In this document: positions 29,552 to 38,096 of the stretch, piece after piece
Numbering within the stretch: the stretch's first letter is position 1
How the letters are laid out: each line of letters begins with the position of its first letter
Origin: Asanoa hainanensis
Lineage (GTDB): Bacteria > Actinomycetota > Actinomycetes > Mycobacteriales > Micromonosporaceae
Direction of reading: 5' to 3'
NCBI RefSeq assembly: GCF_900188485.1
Contig: NZ_FZPH01000007.1
Span: 1 to 64,000, forward strand
Length of the DNA stretch: 64,000 nt
Translations under genes and position numbers: made by a program
Notes under the pieces: model-generated
The model's database searches: none
What the model saw: only the letters and a program-made list of their open reading frames with translations
What the model was told of the DNA's origin: nothing

Positions 29552-29986
29552 TCAATGTGGAGGTAGCACGGCGACGTGCTCGTAGAACTGGCGGATCTGT
29601 TGGACGACCGACTCCAGCGCGTCGAAGTCCAGCGGCTTGGTGACGAACGCGCTCGCGTGTTCCTCGTACATTGTCGAGATGTCGCGGATGTCGTCCGATG
29701 TGGTCAGGATGATCACCGGGATCGACTGCAGGGCCGGGTCACTCTTGAGCTGGACGAGCGTCTGGCGCCCGTCCATCCGCGGCATGTTGAGGTCCAGCAG
29801 GATGATGTCCGGGCGATCATCGGTCGCGTCGGAGTTTCCGTGCAGGAATGCCAGCGCGGCCTCGCCGTCCGCGACGCGGTGCAACGTCACCGGTCCCGGA
29901 ACGGCTTCGAGCGCCTCGCGGATCATCATGGCGTCACCGTCGTCGTCCTCGACTATCAAGATCTGCAATGCGTCGCGTGTCATCAC
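29552..29986 (-). CDS. single-domain response regulator (Rcp1/CheY type)
   Basis: 144 residues, receiver domain only. Acidic pocket EDDDGD, phospho-acceptor Asp in LLDLNMP, switch Thr in ILTTSDD and Lys in TKPLD are all present. The Rcp1-like subgroup pairs with phytochrome-type or bacteriophytochrome histidine kinases; no kinase is in the window. It lies 12 bases downstream of the SigB-family gene and is probably co-transcribed, which suggests that stress signalling feeds into the sigma factor circuit. Confidence 0.92.
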   Translation of the reverse strand: MMTRDALQILIVEDDDGDAMMIREALEAVPGPVTLHRVADGEAALAFLHGNSDATDDRPDIILLDLNMPRMDGRQTLVQLKSDPALQSIPVIILTTSDDIRDISTMYEEHASAFVTKPLDFDALESVVQQIRQFYEHVAVLPPH

Positions 29987-29998
29987 CCCTCCTGCTCA

Positions 29999-30778
29999 CT
30001 ACGCGCCTTCATCTTCGAGGTAGCGGCGAAGCTTGGCCAGCGCTCGGGTGATCAGCCGGGACACGTGCATCTGTGAGATGCCCACCTGGTCGGCGATCTG
30101 TGCCTGGGTGAGGTTGCCGTGGAAACGCAGGATCACGATCCGGCGCTCTCGGTCGTCGAGGATGCCGAGGGCGGGTCCGAGGACGAGCCGGTTCTCGGCG
30201 AGCTCGAACTCCGGGTCGTCGCCACCGAGGAGCTCCCCGAGCTCCGTCGCGTCGCCGCCGTCTCCGATCGGTGTGGACAGCGAGCTCGCGCGGTAGGCGC
30301 GGGCGCCTTCGAGTCCATCGAGGACGTCGTCCTCGGAGACGCCGAGGTGTGCGGCGACGTCGGCCACGGTCGGCGAGCGTCCGAGCGCCTGGGTCAGGAC
30401 CGTCTCCGCGGTCGTGATCGCCAGGCGCAGTTCCTGGAGGCGCCGTGGCACCCGGACCGACCAGGTGCGATCGCGGAAGTGACGCTTCAGCTCACCGATG
30501 ATGGTGGGGATGGCGAAGCCCGCGAAGTCGATGCCGCGGTCGGGTTCGAAGCGGTCGATGGCCTTGACCAGGCCGAGCGACGCGGTCTGCACCAGGTCGT
30601 CGGTGGGTTCGCCTCGGCCCGTGTAGCGCTGGGCGAGGTGGCGGGCCAGCGGGAGCCACGCTTCGATCGCCTTTTCGCGTGCCCGGCGCCGCCCGTGGTG
30701 GTCGACAGGCAGGGCGAAGTACGCGTCCAGCAGGTCGGCCGCGGTCGACGTGCGGCGCTCAGCGACGGTGGTGTCCAT
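29999..30778 (-). CDS. SigB/SigF-family sigma factor
   Basis: 259 residues from ATG 30778. Region 2: AWLPLARHLAQRY, DDLVQTASLGLVKAIDRFEPDRGIDFAGFA; region 3 around RSPTVADVAAHLGVSEDDVLDGL; region 4 HTH LTQAQIADQVGISQMHVSRLI. This is the alternative-sigma type controlling general stress in Gram-positives. The receiver-only protein is encoded just downstream. No anti-sigma gene is adjacent, unlike the usual rsbW-sigB pairs. Its autoregulation cannot be judged from the upstream sequence. Confidence 0.9.
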   Translation of the reverse strand: MDTTVAERRTSTAADLLDAYFALPVDHHGRRRAREKAIEAWLPLARHLAQRYTGRGEPTDDLVQTASLGLVKAIDRFEPDRGIDFAGFAIPTIIGELKRHFRDRTWSVRVPRRLQELRLAITTAETVLTQALGRSPTVADVAAHLGVSEDDVLDGLEGARAYRASSLSTPIGDGGDATELGELLGGDDPEFELAENRLVLGPALGILDDRERRIVILRFHGNLTQAQIADQVGISQMHVSRLITRALAKLRRYLEDEGA

Positions 30779-30951
30779 CGTGCTCCCAACCGGATCGTCC
30801 TCGGCACTTACTTGTCTGGCGGCAACCATAGCCGAATGGTCGGCCCGGTGACTAGCCGAAAGTATGATGTCGCGCTGGTGGTTCGAGCCGGCGCGGTCGG
30901 GTAAAGCAGCCACACCTACCACGACGACCCGCAGCAGGAGAGTCTCGATTG

Positions 30952-31827
30952 ATGTTCGACGGCTTCGAGTTGGACCGCGTGCACCTCGACGAGGTCACCC
31001 TGCGGGTGAGGTACGGCGGGGCCGGCACGCCGGTCGTGCTCCTGCATGGACATCCGCGCACGCACACGACCTGGCACGAGGTCGCACCCAGACTCGCTGA
31101 ACATCATGTCGTGGTGACGCCCGACCTGCGCGGTTACGGCCGGTCCACGCTGCCGCCCGACCGCCCGGACCATGCGCAGTCGAGCAAACGCGCGATGGCC
31201 GGCGACGTCGTGCGGTTGATGACCCACCTCGGTCACGACCGGTTCGCCGTCGTCGGACACGACCGCGGCGCCCTGGTCGCGTACCGGGCGGCGCTGGACC
31301 ACCCCGACCGGGTCTCGCACCTGGTGGTGATGGACGGGCTGCCCGTCGTCGAACATCTCGAGCGCACCGACGCCACCTTCGCGCGCGCCTGGTGGCACTG
31401 GTGGTTCCTCGGACAGACCGACAAGCCCGCCGAACGCGTGATCAACGCGGATCCCGACGCCTGGTACCGCACCCCCGACCCGGCCGACATGGGCGAGGGC
31501 AACCATGCCGACGTGTGGGCGGCCCTGCGGAACCCGGCGGTCGTGCACGGGATGTGCGAGGACTACCGGGCCGGCCTGGGCATCGACCGCGACCACGACG
31601 AGGCCGACCGGGCCGCGGGCCGGCGGATCGCGTGCCCGACCCTGCTGTTGGAGTCCGCCGACGACGACCTCGACATCCACGGCGACCCGGCGGCGATCTG
31701 GGCACCCTGGCTCACCGGCCCGCTCAGCCACCGTGTCATCAACTCCGGCCACCACCAGGCCGAGCAGGCTCCCGCTTCAGTAGCCGACGCGCTGCTCGAC
31801 TTCCTTTCCGCGGTCAACGCATGGTGA
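30952..31827 (+). CDS. alpha/beta hydrolase, fluoroacetate dehalogenase-like
   Basis: 291 residues from ATG 30952 (a TTG at 30949 is closer to the GGAG). The nucleophile is Asp104 in GHDRG, as in haloalkanoate dehalogenases, with Asp128 and His267 completing the triad. The halide pocket of fluoroacetate dehalogenase (His-Trp and Tyr) has counterparts His149-Trp150 (WWHWWF) and Tyr205 (EDYRAG). Arg105 is kept, but the second carboxylate-binding Arg (Arg114 in the studied enzyme) is Leu108 here, so the acid substrate is likely bound differently. Function as a defluorinase or dehalogenase is inferred. It overlaps the next, convergent gene by 14 bases. Confidence 0.8.
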   Translation: MFDGFELDRVHLDEVTLRVRYGGAGTPVVLLHGHPRTHTTWHEVAPRLAEHHVVVTPDLRGYGRSTLPPDRPDHAQSSKRAMAGDVVRLMTHLGHDRFAVVGHDRGALVAYRAALDHPDRVSHLVVMDGLPVVEHLERTDATFARAWWHWWFLGQTDKPAERVINADPDAWYRTPDPADMGEGNHADVWAALRNPAVVHGMCEDYRAGLGIDRDHDEADRAAGRRIACPTLLLESADDDLDIHGDPAAIWAPWLTGPLSHRVINSGHHQAEQAPASVADALLDFLSAVNAW

Positions 31828-32521
31828 GGTTCGCGACGTCCACGCTGATCGGCATGAACGAGCGGTCCGGTGTGCGGTCTTCGTTGCGTACGAAGATCTC
31901 GTGTTTCGTGGTGATTGACGCTCCGTCGACGGTGGTGCGCTCGGGCTGGTAGTGAGCCGTCGGCGCTCCGCCGTTGAGGTCCGGCTCGTAGTCGAGGCGG
32001 ACCAGGTCGCCGGCGTCGTCGAAGTAGTAGAGCTGCGTGGTGCTGTGCACGTCGATGGTGCTCGGGAAGGTGACCCGCAGGACCTGCCAACGCTCGCCGT
32101 CCTCCTCCCACGGCTCGGCTTCGGTGACCTCGACACCGGCGTACGTGAAGACGAACGTCTCGATCAGATAGAGCCACGTCGCGTACGCCTGGAAATAGCA
32201 GGCCTGTGGCAGGCTCCACTGGCTTTCGACGGTGAAGCCGGCGAAGGTGGCCCTCGGGTGCTCGAGCCGGGCGACCGTGCCGTCCGGCTCGGTCACGGTG
32301 ACCACATCGGACGCTTTGTCGAACTCGACGGCGCGGCCGGACGGCTGCGTCAGCTTGATGTGCTGGCGGTGCACGTCCGCCACGACATGATCGGTAGTGG
32401 CGAGCTCCGCGACACCTTTGAGGGTCCAGAACGGCCCACCGTACGTGACGTCGGCCTCGACGGTCGTCGCCAGACGCCAGCGCGCTACGCCGTGCGTCCG
32501 GTGAATCTGCTCGGTCAACAT
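31814..32521 (-). CDS. unknown beta-rich cytoplasmic protein
   Basis: 235 residues. It has no signal or membrane span. Many alternating beta strands are implied (GGPFWTLKGVAELATTDHVV, AVEFDKASDVVTVTEPDGTV, TQLYYFDDAGDLVRLDYEPD), with a short aromatic patch ACYFQAYATWLYLIETFVF. The composition resembles hypothetical actinobacterial proteins of similar size, but I recognise no family. It is convergent with the dehalogenase-like gene, and its upstream 130 bases are shared with the divergent PepSY gene. Confidence 0.65.
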   Translation of the reverse strand: MLTEQIHRTHGVARWRLATTVEADVTYGGPFWTLKGVAELATTDHVVADVHRQHIKLTQPSGRAVEFDKASDVVTVTEPDGTVARLEHPRATFAGFTVESQWSLPQACYFQAYATWLYLIETFVFTYAGVEVTEAEPWEEDGERWQVLRVTFPSTIDVHSTTQLYYFDDAGDLVRLDYEPDLNGGAPTAHYQPERTTVDGASITTKHEIFVRNEDRTPDRSFMPISVDVANLTMR

Positions 32522-32652
32522 GTGACTGCTCCTTTCCGGCGAACCGGCGCATGAGAAACGTTCTCCCCACGCGTCACACGCGGTGGTCGGCGCCTGTTCC
32601 GATCACCTACCCCTTTCGCGACCGTTCAGACGGCGGGAACTGATCGGGGTCC

Positions 32653-34170
32653 ATGGGCGACCAAACGGTGGCGCGCCAGCCGGCGCCACGCCACCTTGGA
32701 GGCCTCTTGTCCACCACGACCGACCTCACCGAACCGGGCGCGCCGAAGTCGTCGGCGACCGATCCGGGCCGCGCCGCCGCCAGCCGCCCGCGCACCATCG
32801 GTCCGCTGGTGCTTCGCCTGCACTTCTACGCCGGGATCCTCGTCGCGCCCTTCCTGGTGGTGGCCGCGCTGACCGGGCTGGCATTCGTCTTCAGCCCGCA
32901 GCTCGACCAGGTCGTCTACGCCCACGAGCTGCGGGTCGATCCGACGGGGACGGCCCGTCCGCTGGCCGAGCAGGTGACCGCCGCCCGCGCGGCGCACCCC
33001 GCCGGGGATCTCGCCACCGTCATTCCGCCGCTGGCCGCGACCGACACCACCAAGGTGGTGTTCAACCTGCCGGAACTGGGCGAGAAGCAGCACACGGTGT
33101 ACGTGAGCCCGTACACCAACGAGGTCCGTGGCACCCTGACCACCTGGTTCGGCTCCACACCGTTGCAGACCTGGCTCGACGACCTGCACCGCCACTTGCA
33201 TCTCGGGGTGGTGGGCCGGCACTATTCGGAGCTGGCCGCGAGCTGGTTGTGGCTGGTCGCGCTCGGCGGGCTGTTCCTGTGGCTGCGCCGCCAGTGGACC
33301 GGCCGCCGCAAGCTGCGCCGCACGGTGCTGCCGGATCTGGCCGCTCGAAAGGGCGTCCGGCGGACCCGGGGCTGGCACGCCGCGACCGGGGTGTGGCTGG
33401 TCGTCGGGCTGCTGGCGCTGTCGGCGACCGGTCTGACCTGGTCTCGCTATGCGGGCGCCAACTTCGACGTCGTGCAGGAGGCGTGGGGCGGACCGCGGCC
33501 GACGCTCGACACGGCCGTGCCCGCCGGCGGTGACTCCGGCGGCGGCCACCACGGCGGTGCCGCGTCGTCCGGTGGCGAGGTCGCCATCGCCGACGTCGAC
33601 CAGGTCACGATCCTGGCGCGCGATGCCGGCCTGACCGGGCCGATCCAGGTCACTCCGCCGGCCGAGCCCGGCGCCGCGTGGGTGGTGGCGCAGAACGACC
33701 TGGCGTGGCCGACGCGGCAGGACAGCGCCGCCGTCGACCCGGTGGCCGGCGCGGTGGTCGCGCGGACGTACTTCGCGGAATGGCCCCTCATGCAGAAGCT
33801 GTCGAGCTGGGGCGTGTCCCTCCACATGGGATACTTGTTCGGGTTGCTCAACCAGATTCTGCTGGCCGCGCTCGCCCTGGGCCTGTTGTGCGTGATCGTC
33901 TGGGGCTACCGGATGTGGTGGCAACGGCGGCCCACCCGGGCCGACCGGGCGGCACTGCTCGGTGCGGCGCCGGCCCGGGGAGCGTGGCGGCAGGCGCATC
34001 CGATGGCCGTCGTGGTGATCCTGGCGATCGCCGCCGCGGTCGGTTGGGCTTTGCCGATGCTGGGCATCAGCCTTGCCGTGTTCCTGGTGGTCGACCTGGC
34101 CGTCGGGGCGGTGCGCCGCGGGCGCACCGGTCGCGTGATACCGACCTCGCCCGCGCCGGCGCAGCCCTGA
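32653..34170 (+). CDS. PepSY-associated transmembrane protein
   Basis: 505 residues from ATG 32653; a TTG at 32707 has a better ribosome site (TTGGAGG) and would give 487 residues. Four membrane spans: FYAGILVAPFLVVAALTGLAF, ELAASWLWLVALGGLFLWL, TGVWLVVGLLALSATGLTW and ILLAALALGLLCVIVWGY, plus further hydrophobic segments near the C-terminus. PepSY-type domains lie outside (residues ~90-150 and ~290-360), and a His-rich GGHHGG loop follows the third span. Related proteins serve in iron or copper handling. Adjacent YcnI fits a copper theme. A strong bidirectional terminator follows. Confidence 0.85.
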   Translation: MGDQTVARQPAPRHLGGLLSTTTDLTEPGAPKSSATDPGRAAASRPRTIGPLVLRLHFYAGILVAPFLVVAALTGLAFVFSPQLDQVVYAHELRVDPTGTARPLAEQVTAARAAHPAGDLATVIPPLAATDTTKVVFNLPELGEKQHTVYVSPYTNEVRGTLTTWFGSTPLQTWLDDLHRHLHLGVVGRHYSELAASWLWLVALGGLFLWLRRQWTGRRKLRRTVLPDLAARKGVRRTRGWHAATGVWLVVGLLALSATGLTWSRYAGANFDVVQEAWGGPRPTLDTAVPAGGDSGGGHHGGAASSGGEVAIADVDQVTILARDAGLTGPIQVTPPAEPGAAWVVAQNDLAWPTRQDSAAVDPVAGAVVARTYFAEWPLMQKLSSWGVSLHMGYLFGLLNQILLAALALGLLCVIVWGYRMWWQRRPTRADRAALLGAAPARGAWRQAHPMAVVVILAIAAAVGWALPMLGISLAVFLVVDLAVGAVRRGRTGRVIPTSPAPAQP

Positions 34171-34173
34171 ACC

Positions 34174-34213
34174 CGAAGCCGGCCGCCCTGCTCCTAGTTG
34201 GCGGCCGGCTTCG
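34174..34213. terminator. bidirectional terminator, PepSY / YcnI
   Basis: A perfect 14-base stem, CGAAGCCGGCCGCC paired with GGCGGCCGGCTTCG, around a 12-base loop, placed between the stops of the convergent PepSY and YcnI genes. Confidence 0.85.
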
Positions 34214-34218
34214 TCGGA

Positions 34219-34935
34219 TCAGCTCGCCCGGGCGCCGGATCGCCGCCAGGCCAGCACGGCGAAGATCAGGGCAACGGCCGCGAGCACCAGGGCGGCCATG
34301 CCCGCCACGGTCCCGGCGGACGAGTCGTCGCTGTTGTCGGCGGACGACGCGAGGTTGACGTTGGCGTTGGCGTTGGCGTTGGCCGTGCCGGCTTTGGCGA
34401 GCTTGAGGACCGGGGCCGGGTGCTCGACCTCCGTACCGTCGGTGGTCGGCTCGTCGATCCACCGCACGACCTCGTTGTTCGAGTAGGTCTGCAGCGCCTT
34501 GAAGACGATCTGATCGACCTCGGGCAGCGGCCCGGCCGACACCTCGAACTCCTGGAACTGGCCGGGCTTGACCTCGTTGCCGGCCGCCGCCGTCCACGTG
34601 ATCTTCGTGATCGCCTCGGTGATGTCCTGTCCGTGCGCCTTCAACGGCGTCGGGAGCGTGGACTTCTCGGTCGTGGCCGTCCAGCCGGGCGTCGGGCGCA
34701 CCGACACCGACGCGATCGCCGTCTCCGGCGGGATGTTCACCTCCACCTTGACGGTCGAGGCGTTGTCACGCTCGTTCGGCACCCGGAAGGCGAGCTTGGC
34801 ATAACCGCCCTGCGTCGCACTGGCCGCGTTCACCGTCACGTGCGCCGACGCGGGCCCGATCCCGAACCCGACCGCGCCCGCGATTCCCACCAGCGCGGCC
34901 ACGCCAAGCCCTGCCACCGTCCGCCTTGCTCGCAT
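34219..34935 (-). CDS. ycnI: YcnI-family (DUF1775) copper-binding membrane-anchored protein
   Basis: 238 residues from ATG 34935. A signal peptide ends at PASA, so the mature protein starts with His (HVTVNAASATQGG), which in YcnI caps a copper site. The DUF1775 beta-sandwich follows (VPNERDNASTVKVEVNIPPE, RPTPGWTATTEK, FQEFEVSAGPLP), then an Ala-Asn repeat linker (ANANANANVN, encoded by gttggc repeats near 34358-34385) and a C-terminal membrane helix. Relatives lie next to CopC/CopD; here the neighbour is a PepSY protein. Copper storage or delivery at the cell surface is inferred from the family. Confidence 0.88.
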   Translation of the reverse strand: MRARRTVAGLGVAALVGIAGAVGFGIGPASAHVTVNAASATQGGYAKLAFRVPNERDNASTVKVEVNIPPETAIASVSVRPTPGWTATTEKSTLPTPLKAHGQDITEAITKITWTAAAGNEVKPGQFQEFEVSAGPLPEVDQIVFKALQTYSNNEVVRWIDEPTTDGTEVEHPAPVLKLAKAGTANANANANVNLASSADNSDDSSAGTVAGMAALVLAAVALIFAVLAWRRSGARAS

Positions 34936-35221
34936 TGCCCACTCCTGTCGAAAGCGCCGCCGATCAGCGACGGCGACCACGTGCCCATCGATGAAGTGGT
35001 CGTCGGCGGCGGCCCGCGAGTTCCCGGGGTGGTCCACCCTCGGGCGATCGCGGTACGCCCTGGCGCGAATCACCGATTAGGACGATGGAACACGGTCGGC
35101 GGGAGGCCGCTTTCGGCAGAAGAGGGCCGATCGGCCGGGCCCTGGAGAAGGAGTGGCAGCTTCTCCTCGCTGAGTCCGAGCGACCGCTGGAAATGTCGTA
35201 GGGGTGCGGCATGATCCTGGC

Positions 35222-37270
35222 ATGACGGGAGCCGGGGATCTGCTCGCTGGGGTCGACGAGGTTGGTTGGGGCCGGATGCGCCACGCGTACGGTCCGGCGG
35301 CCGACGTGCCTGATCTGCTGCGCGGCCTTGTCGCCGCCGATCCCGCCTCGCGCGAGGACGCGCTCGATGCGCTATATGCGGGAGTCCACCATCAGGGCGA
35401 CGTGTACGCCTGCACGGTCGCGGTGATCCCGTTCCTGTTGCGGATCGCCGGCGATCCGGGCCGGCCGGGTCGCGCCGAGGTGGTCGAACTGCTCGCCAGC
35501 ATCGGCGGCTCGGACGATCCCGAGGCACACACCGGGCACTACCGGCAGGCCAGGCAGGCGGTGTCCGATGCCTATCCGCTGTGGTCGATGCTGGTCCACG
35601 ATCCCGACCCGCAGGTCCGCGCCGCCGTGCCGGCCGTGCTGCCCGTCCGCACCGAGCAGGCGACCGACCGCGTCGGTCTGTTGCGGGGTCGGTTCGCGGT
35701 GGAGCAGGACCCGCGCGTACGGGTCGCGATGGTCGACGGCGTGGCGACGCTCGCCCGACAGGGGACCGCCGCGCCGGCACTGGGGGAGTGGCTGGCCGAC
35801 CTCGTCGCCCATGATCATGATGCACAGGTGCGGATCGCCGCGCTCACCGCGCTGCAGTGGGTGCCGGGGCAGGCCGCGTTGTCGACGGTGGGGGTGCGGG
35901 CCGCGCTCGACCTGATCGACGCTGTCTACCAACAGGGCACGCCGGTCGTGGAGCCAGCCGGGTTCACCACCGACACCCTCGTCGGCTCACTGCGTCGGCT
36001 GCGCGAGCACGCGGCCGTCGGCCGCCAGGCCCCGGAAGCGGGCCGTCAGGTGCGCGCGATCAGCGACGGCCTGGGCGACCGGGTGGAAGACCGCGTCGCT
36101 CTACTGTCCACACTGCTGACCTCGCCGGACTGGGAACGCCGCACCGACGCCATGTTCCCGGCGAGCGGCCTCATCAAGGAATGGCGTGGGTCCTTCGCGC
36201 CACTGGTGGCCCTGATCGGCGGCCAGCTGAGCGACGACCACCCCGAGCTGCGGTCGCGGGCCACGCAGGTGCTGGAGAACCTGGGCGAGTCCGCCCGTCC
36301 CGCGGCCGACTCGCTGTTCGCCGCCCTGTCGCGATCCTCGCCCGAGGCGCACCACTCGGCGACGGACCACGAGTTGTCGTGGGTGGTGGAGTGGACGCAC
36401 GGGCTGCCCACGGTCGGCTCGGCCTTGAAGACCCTGGCCAAAGCCGGCGACGTGCGGGCGTTGCCGATGCTGCGGTGGGCGCTCGAACGCCGGCAGCTGC
36501 CCCGCGATGTCGGGCAGCTCATCGGCGGCTTCGGCACGCGGGCCGGCGACCTGTTGCCGATCATCCGCCGTCGCCTCCGCCGGCTCCGCCACGACGAGCG
36601 GCGCGACAACCTCGCGTACGCGGTCGCCGCGATGGGCCCGGCCGCCGCGGCCGCGGTGCCCGACCTGATGAAACTGCCGCCCAGCACGGCGGTGATCAAG
36701 GCGTTCGCCGCCATCGGCCCGCCAGCGGCGCCGGCCATGGGCTGGCTCCGCCAACAGGTCGCGGCGGCCGACAGCTCGATCGCGTGCGCCGCCGCCGAAG
36801 CGTTGCATGCCGTCGGCGGCGACGCGAATGCGGCGTTGGCCGTCTACGAGCGGCTTCTCGCGGGAGATGAGTACGACCAGCGCGACGCCGCCGACGGACT
36901 CGGGCGGCTGGGACCCGCGGCAGCCGCGCACGCGGGCCAGCTACGCAAGCTCCTGCGTCGCAAAGACCCCCACGGCTGGCTACGGCTGGCTGTGGCGCGG
37001 GCGCTGTGGCAGGTCGCCGGCGAGACGTCGACCGTCATACCGGTCCTGGAGCGGGTCTGGGACGCCAACCCCCACACCCGCACGGCGATCGCCGCCGTGT
37101 GGTCGAGCATGGGTCCGGCCGCCGAGGTCGCCAAACCGCTGCTGGAGGCCGAGCTAGCCCGGTCCCGCCGGCACAACGCCGACACGGGCGGCGCCAGCTC
37201 GACGCAGGTCGTCGACGACGAAGACCTGCTGCGCGCCTGCCGAGCGGCCTTGACGTCCATCGGGGCTTAA
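35222..37270 (+). CDS. HEAT-repeat protein
   Basis: 682 residues from ATG 35222. Repeated two-helix units run from end to end, for example VQVRAAVPAVLPVRTE-type segments around HDPDPQVRAAVPAVLPV, DDHPELRSRATQVLENLGE and MGPAAAAAVPDLMKLP; I count at least nine. No catalytic domain is attached. HEAT solenoids serve as protein-binding scaffolds; partner unknown. No signal peptide, so cytoplasmic. It ends 103 bases before the convergent rpmG. Confidence 0.8.
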   Translation: MTGAGDLLAGVDEVGWGRMRHAYGPAADVPDLLRGLVAADPASREDALDALYAGVHHQGDVYACTVAVIPFLLRIAGDPGRPGRAEVVELLASIGGSDDPEAHTGHYRQARQAVSDAYPLWSMLVHDPDPQVRAAVPAVLPVRTEQATDRVGLLRGRFAVEQDPRVRVAMVDGVATLARQGTAAPALGEWLADLVAHDHDAQVRIAALTALQWVPGQAALSTVGVRAALDLIDAVYQQGTPVVEPAGFTTDTLVGSLRRLREHAAVGRQAPEAGRQVRAISDGLGDRVEDRVALLSTLLTSPDWERRTDAMFPASGLIKEWRGSFAPLVALIGGQLSDDHPELRSRATQVLENLGESARPAADSLFAALSRSSPEAHHSATDHELSWVVEWTHGLPTVGSALKTLAKAGDVRALPMLRWALERRQLPRDVGQLIGGFGTRAGDLLPIIRRRLRRLRHDERRDNLAYAVAAMGPAAAAAVPDLMKLPPSTAVIKAFAAIGPPAAPAMGWLRQQVAAADSSIACAAAEALHAVGGDANAALAVYERLLAGDEYDQRDAADGLGRLGPAAAAHAGQLRKLLRRKDPHGWLRLAVARALWQVAGETSTVIPVLERVWDANPHTRTAIAAVWSSMGPAAEVAKPLLEAELARSRRHNADTGGASSTQVVDDEDLLRACRAALTSIGA

Positions 37271-37373
37271 GCCCGAGGCACGTGGCTCGACCGGCTGTTC
37301 CCACGGGCACGTCTCACGCCCGGTCCGAATCACCGACCACATCGGCGATGTCCGTGGTTCGTCCGCGTGCGGA

Positions 37374-37541
37374 TCAGCGCTCCTCGCGGAACTCGACGTG
37401 CCGGCGTACGACCGGGTCGTACTTGCGCAGCACCAGGCGGTCCGGGTTGTTGCGGCGGTTCTTGCGGGTCACGTAGGTGTAGCCCGTGCCCGCGGTGCTG
37501 CGCAGTTTGATCACTGGGCGGATGTCGGAGCTCTTCGCCAT
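37374..37541 (-). CDS. rpmG: 50S ribosomal protein L33, zinc-independent (C-minus) paralogue
   Basis: 55 residues from ATG 37541. The sequence ([42 protein letters not shown], ending HVEFREER) is a full L33 with no cysteine at all, so the usual CxxC zinc knuckles are absent. Such copies replace the zinc-containing protein under zinc limitation. Its start overlaps the stop of rpmB by one base (TGATG), and both are read away from the Zur box at 37791. Confidence 0.93.
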   Translation of the reverse strand: MAKSSDIRPVIKLRSTAGTGYTYVTRKNRRNNPDRLVLRKYDPVVRRHVEFREER

Positions 37542-37774
37542 CAGATCTTCGTGCCCTTCGCGCGCAGCCGGGCGACGACCGCGTCGATGCCGTCCCGGTC
37601 GATGATTTTGAGAGCCGTCGTGCTCACGTTGAGCCGGATCGTGGTGCCGTCGGCGAGCCGGAACCGGCGCCTCTGGATGTTGGGGTTCCAGCGGCGGCGG
37701 GTGCGGCGGTGGGAGTGGGACACGGCGTTGCCGAAGCTCGGCTTGGCGCCGGTGACATCACAGACGTTGGACAT
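37541..37774 (-). CDS. rpmB: 50S ribosomal protein L28, zinc-independent paralogue
   Basis: 77 residues: [20 protein letters not shown] followed by [20 protein letters not shown] and [19 protein letters not shown]. Only one Cys of the first CxxC pair is kept (CDVT instead of CxxC), which marks the C-minus form. It is the first gene of the leftward rpmB-rpmG pair, starting 16 bases from the Zur box. Expression is expected when zinc is scarce and Zur releases DNA. Confidence 0.93.
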   Translation of the reverse strand: MSNVCDVTGAKPSFGNAVSHSHRRTRRRWNPNIQRRRFRLADGTTIRLNVSTTALKIIDRDGIDAVVARLRAKGTKI

Positions 37775-37790
37775 GCGACTGACTTTACAA

Positions 37791-37805
37791 TGAAAACCGT
37801 TTTCA
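37791..37805. promoter_or_regulatory. Zur box between rpmB and rpmF
   Basis: TGAAAACCGTTTTCA is a palindrome matching the actinobacterial Zur consensus (TGAAAAT/C-GATTTTCA type). It sits in the 77-base gap between the divergent L28 and L32 genes, so one site can repress both operons when zinc is sufficient. Confidence 0.88.
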
Positions 37806-37851
37806 ACAAGATGGGAGGGTCACACCCGAACAGATCGGCGAGGTACCTCGA

Positions 37852-38031
37852 ATGGCTGTGCCCAAGCGGCGCCTGTCCCGCTCCAACACCCGTCACCGTC
37901 ACGCCCAGTGGAAGGCGACCACCCCGACCGTCGTCGACTGCCCATGCCCGCGCCGGGAAAAGGTGCAGCCGCACCGAGCCTGCACCCACTGCGGCCTCTA
38001 CCGCGGCCGCCAGGTCACGGAGCCCAAGTGA
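37852..38031 (+). CDS. rpmF: 50S ribosomal protein L32
   Basis: 59 residues: [20 protein letters not shown] then [20 protein letters not shown] and [11 protein letters not shown]32 normally has two CxxC knuckles. Here the second (CTHC) is intact but the first is CPC, one residue short, so zinc binding is probably weakened. It lies just downstream of the Zur box and leads the rightward operon with two COG0523-type proteins. The altered knuckle is consistent with its use under zinc limitation. Confidence 0.92.
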   Translation: MAVPKRRLSRSNTRHRHAQWKATTPTVVDCPCPRREKVQPHRACTHCGLYRGRQVTEPK

Positions 38032-38096
38032 CGGCCCGGGGCGCGCACGTGTCCAGCCACGGACACGGTGTGCAAGCGCCTGGTCAGGGAGCAGGG

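Noticed and set aside
38028-38096. GTG start overlapping the rpmF stop for the COG0523 gene
   Set aside because: Overlap coupling is attractive, but the added residues are low-complexity and the GTG at 38097 has the better ribosome site; kept only as an alternative.
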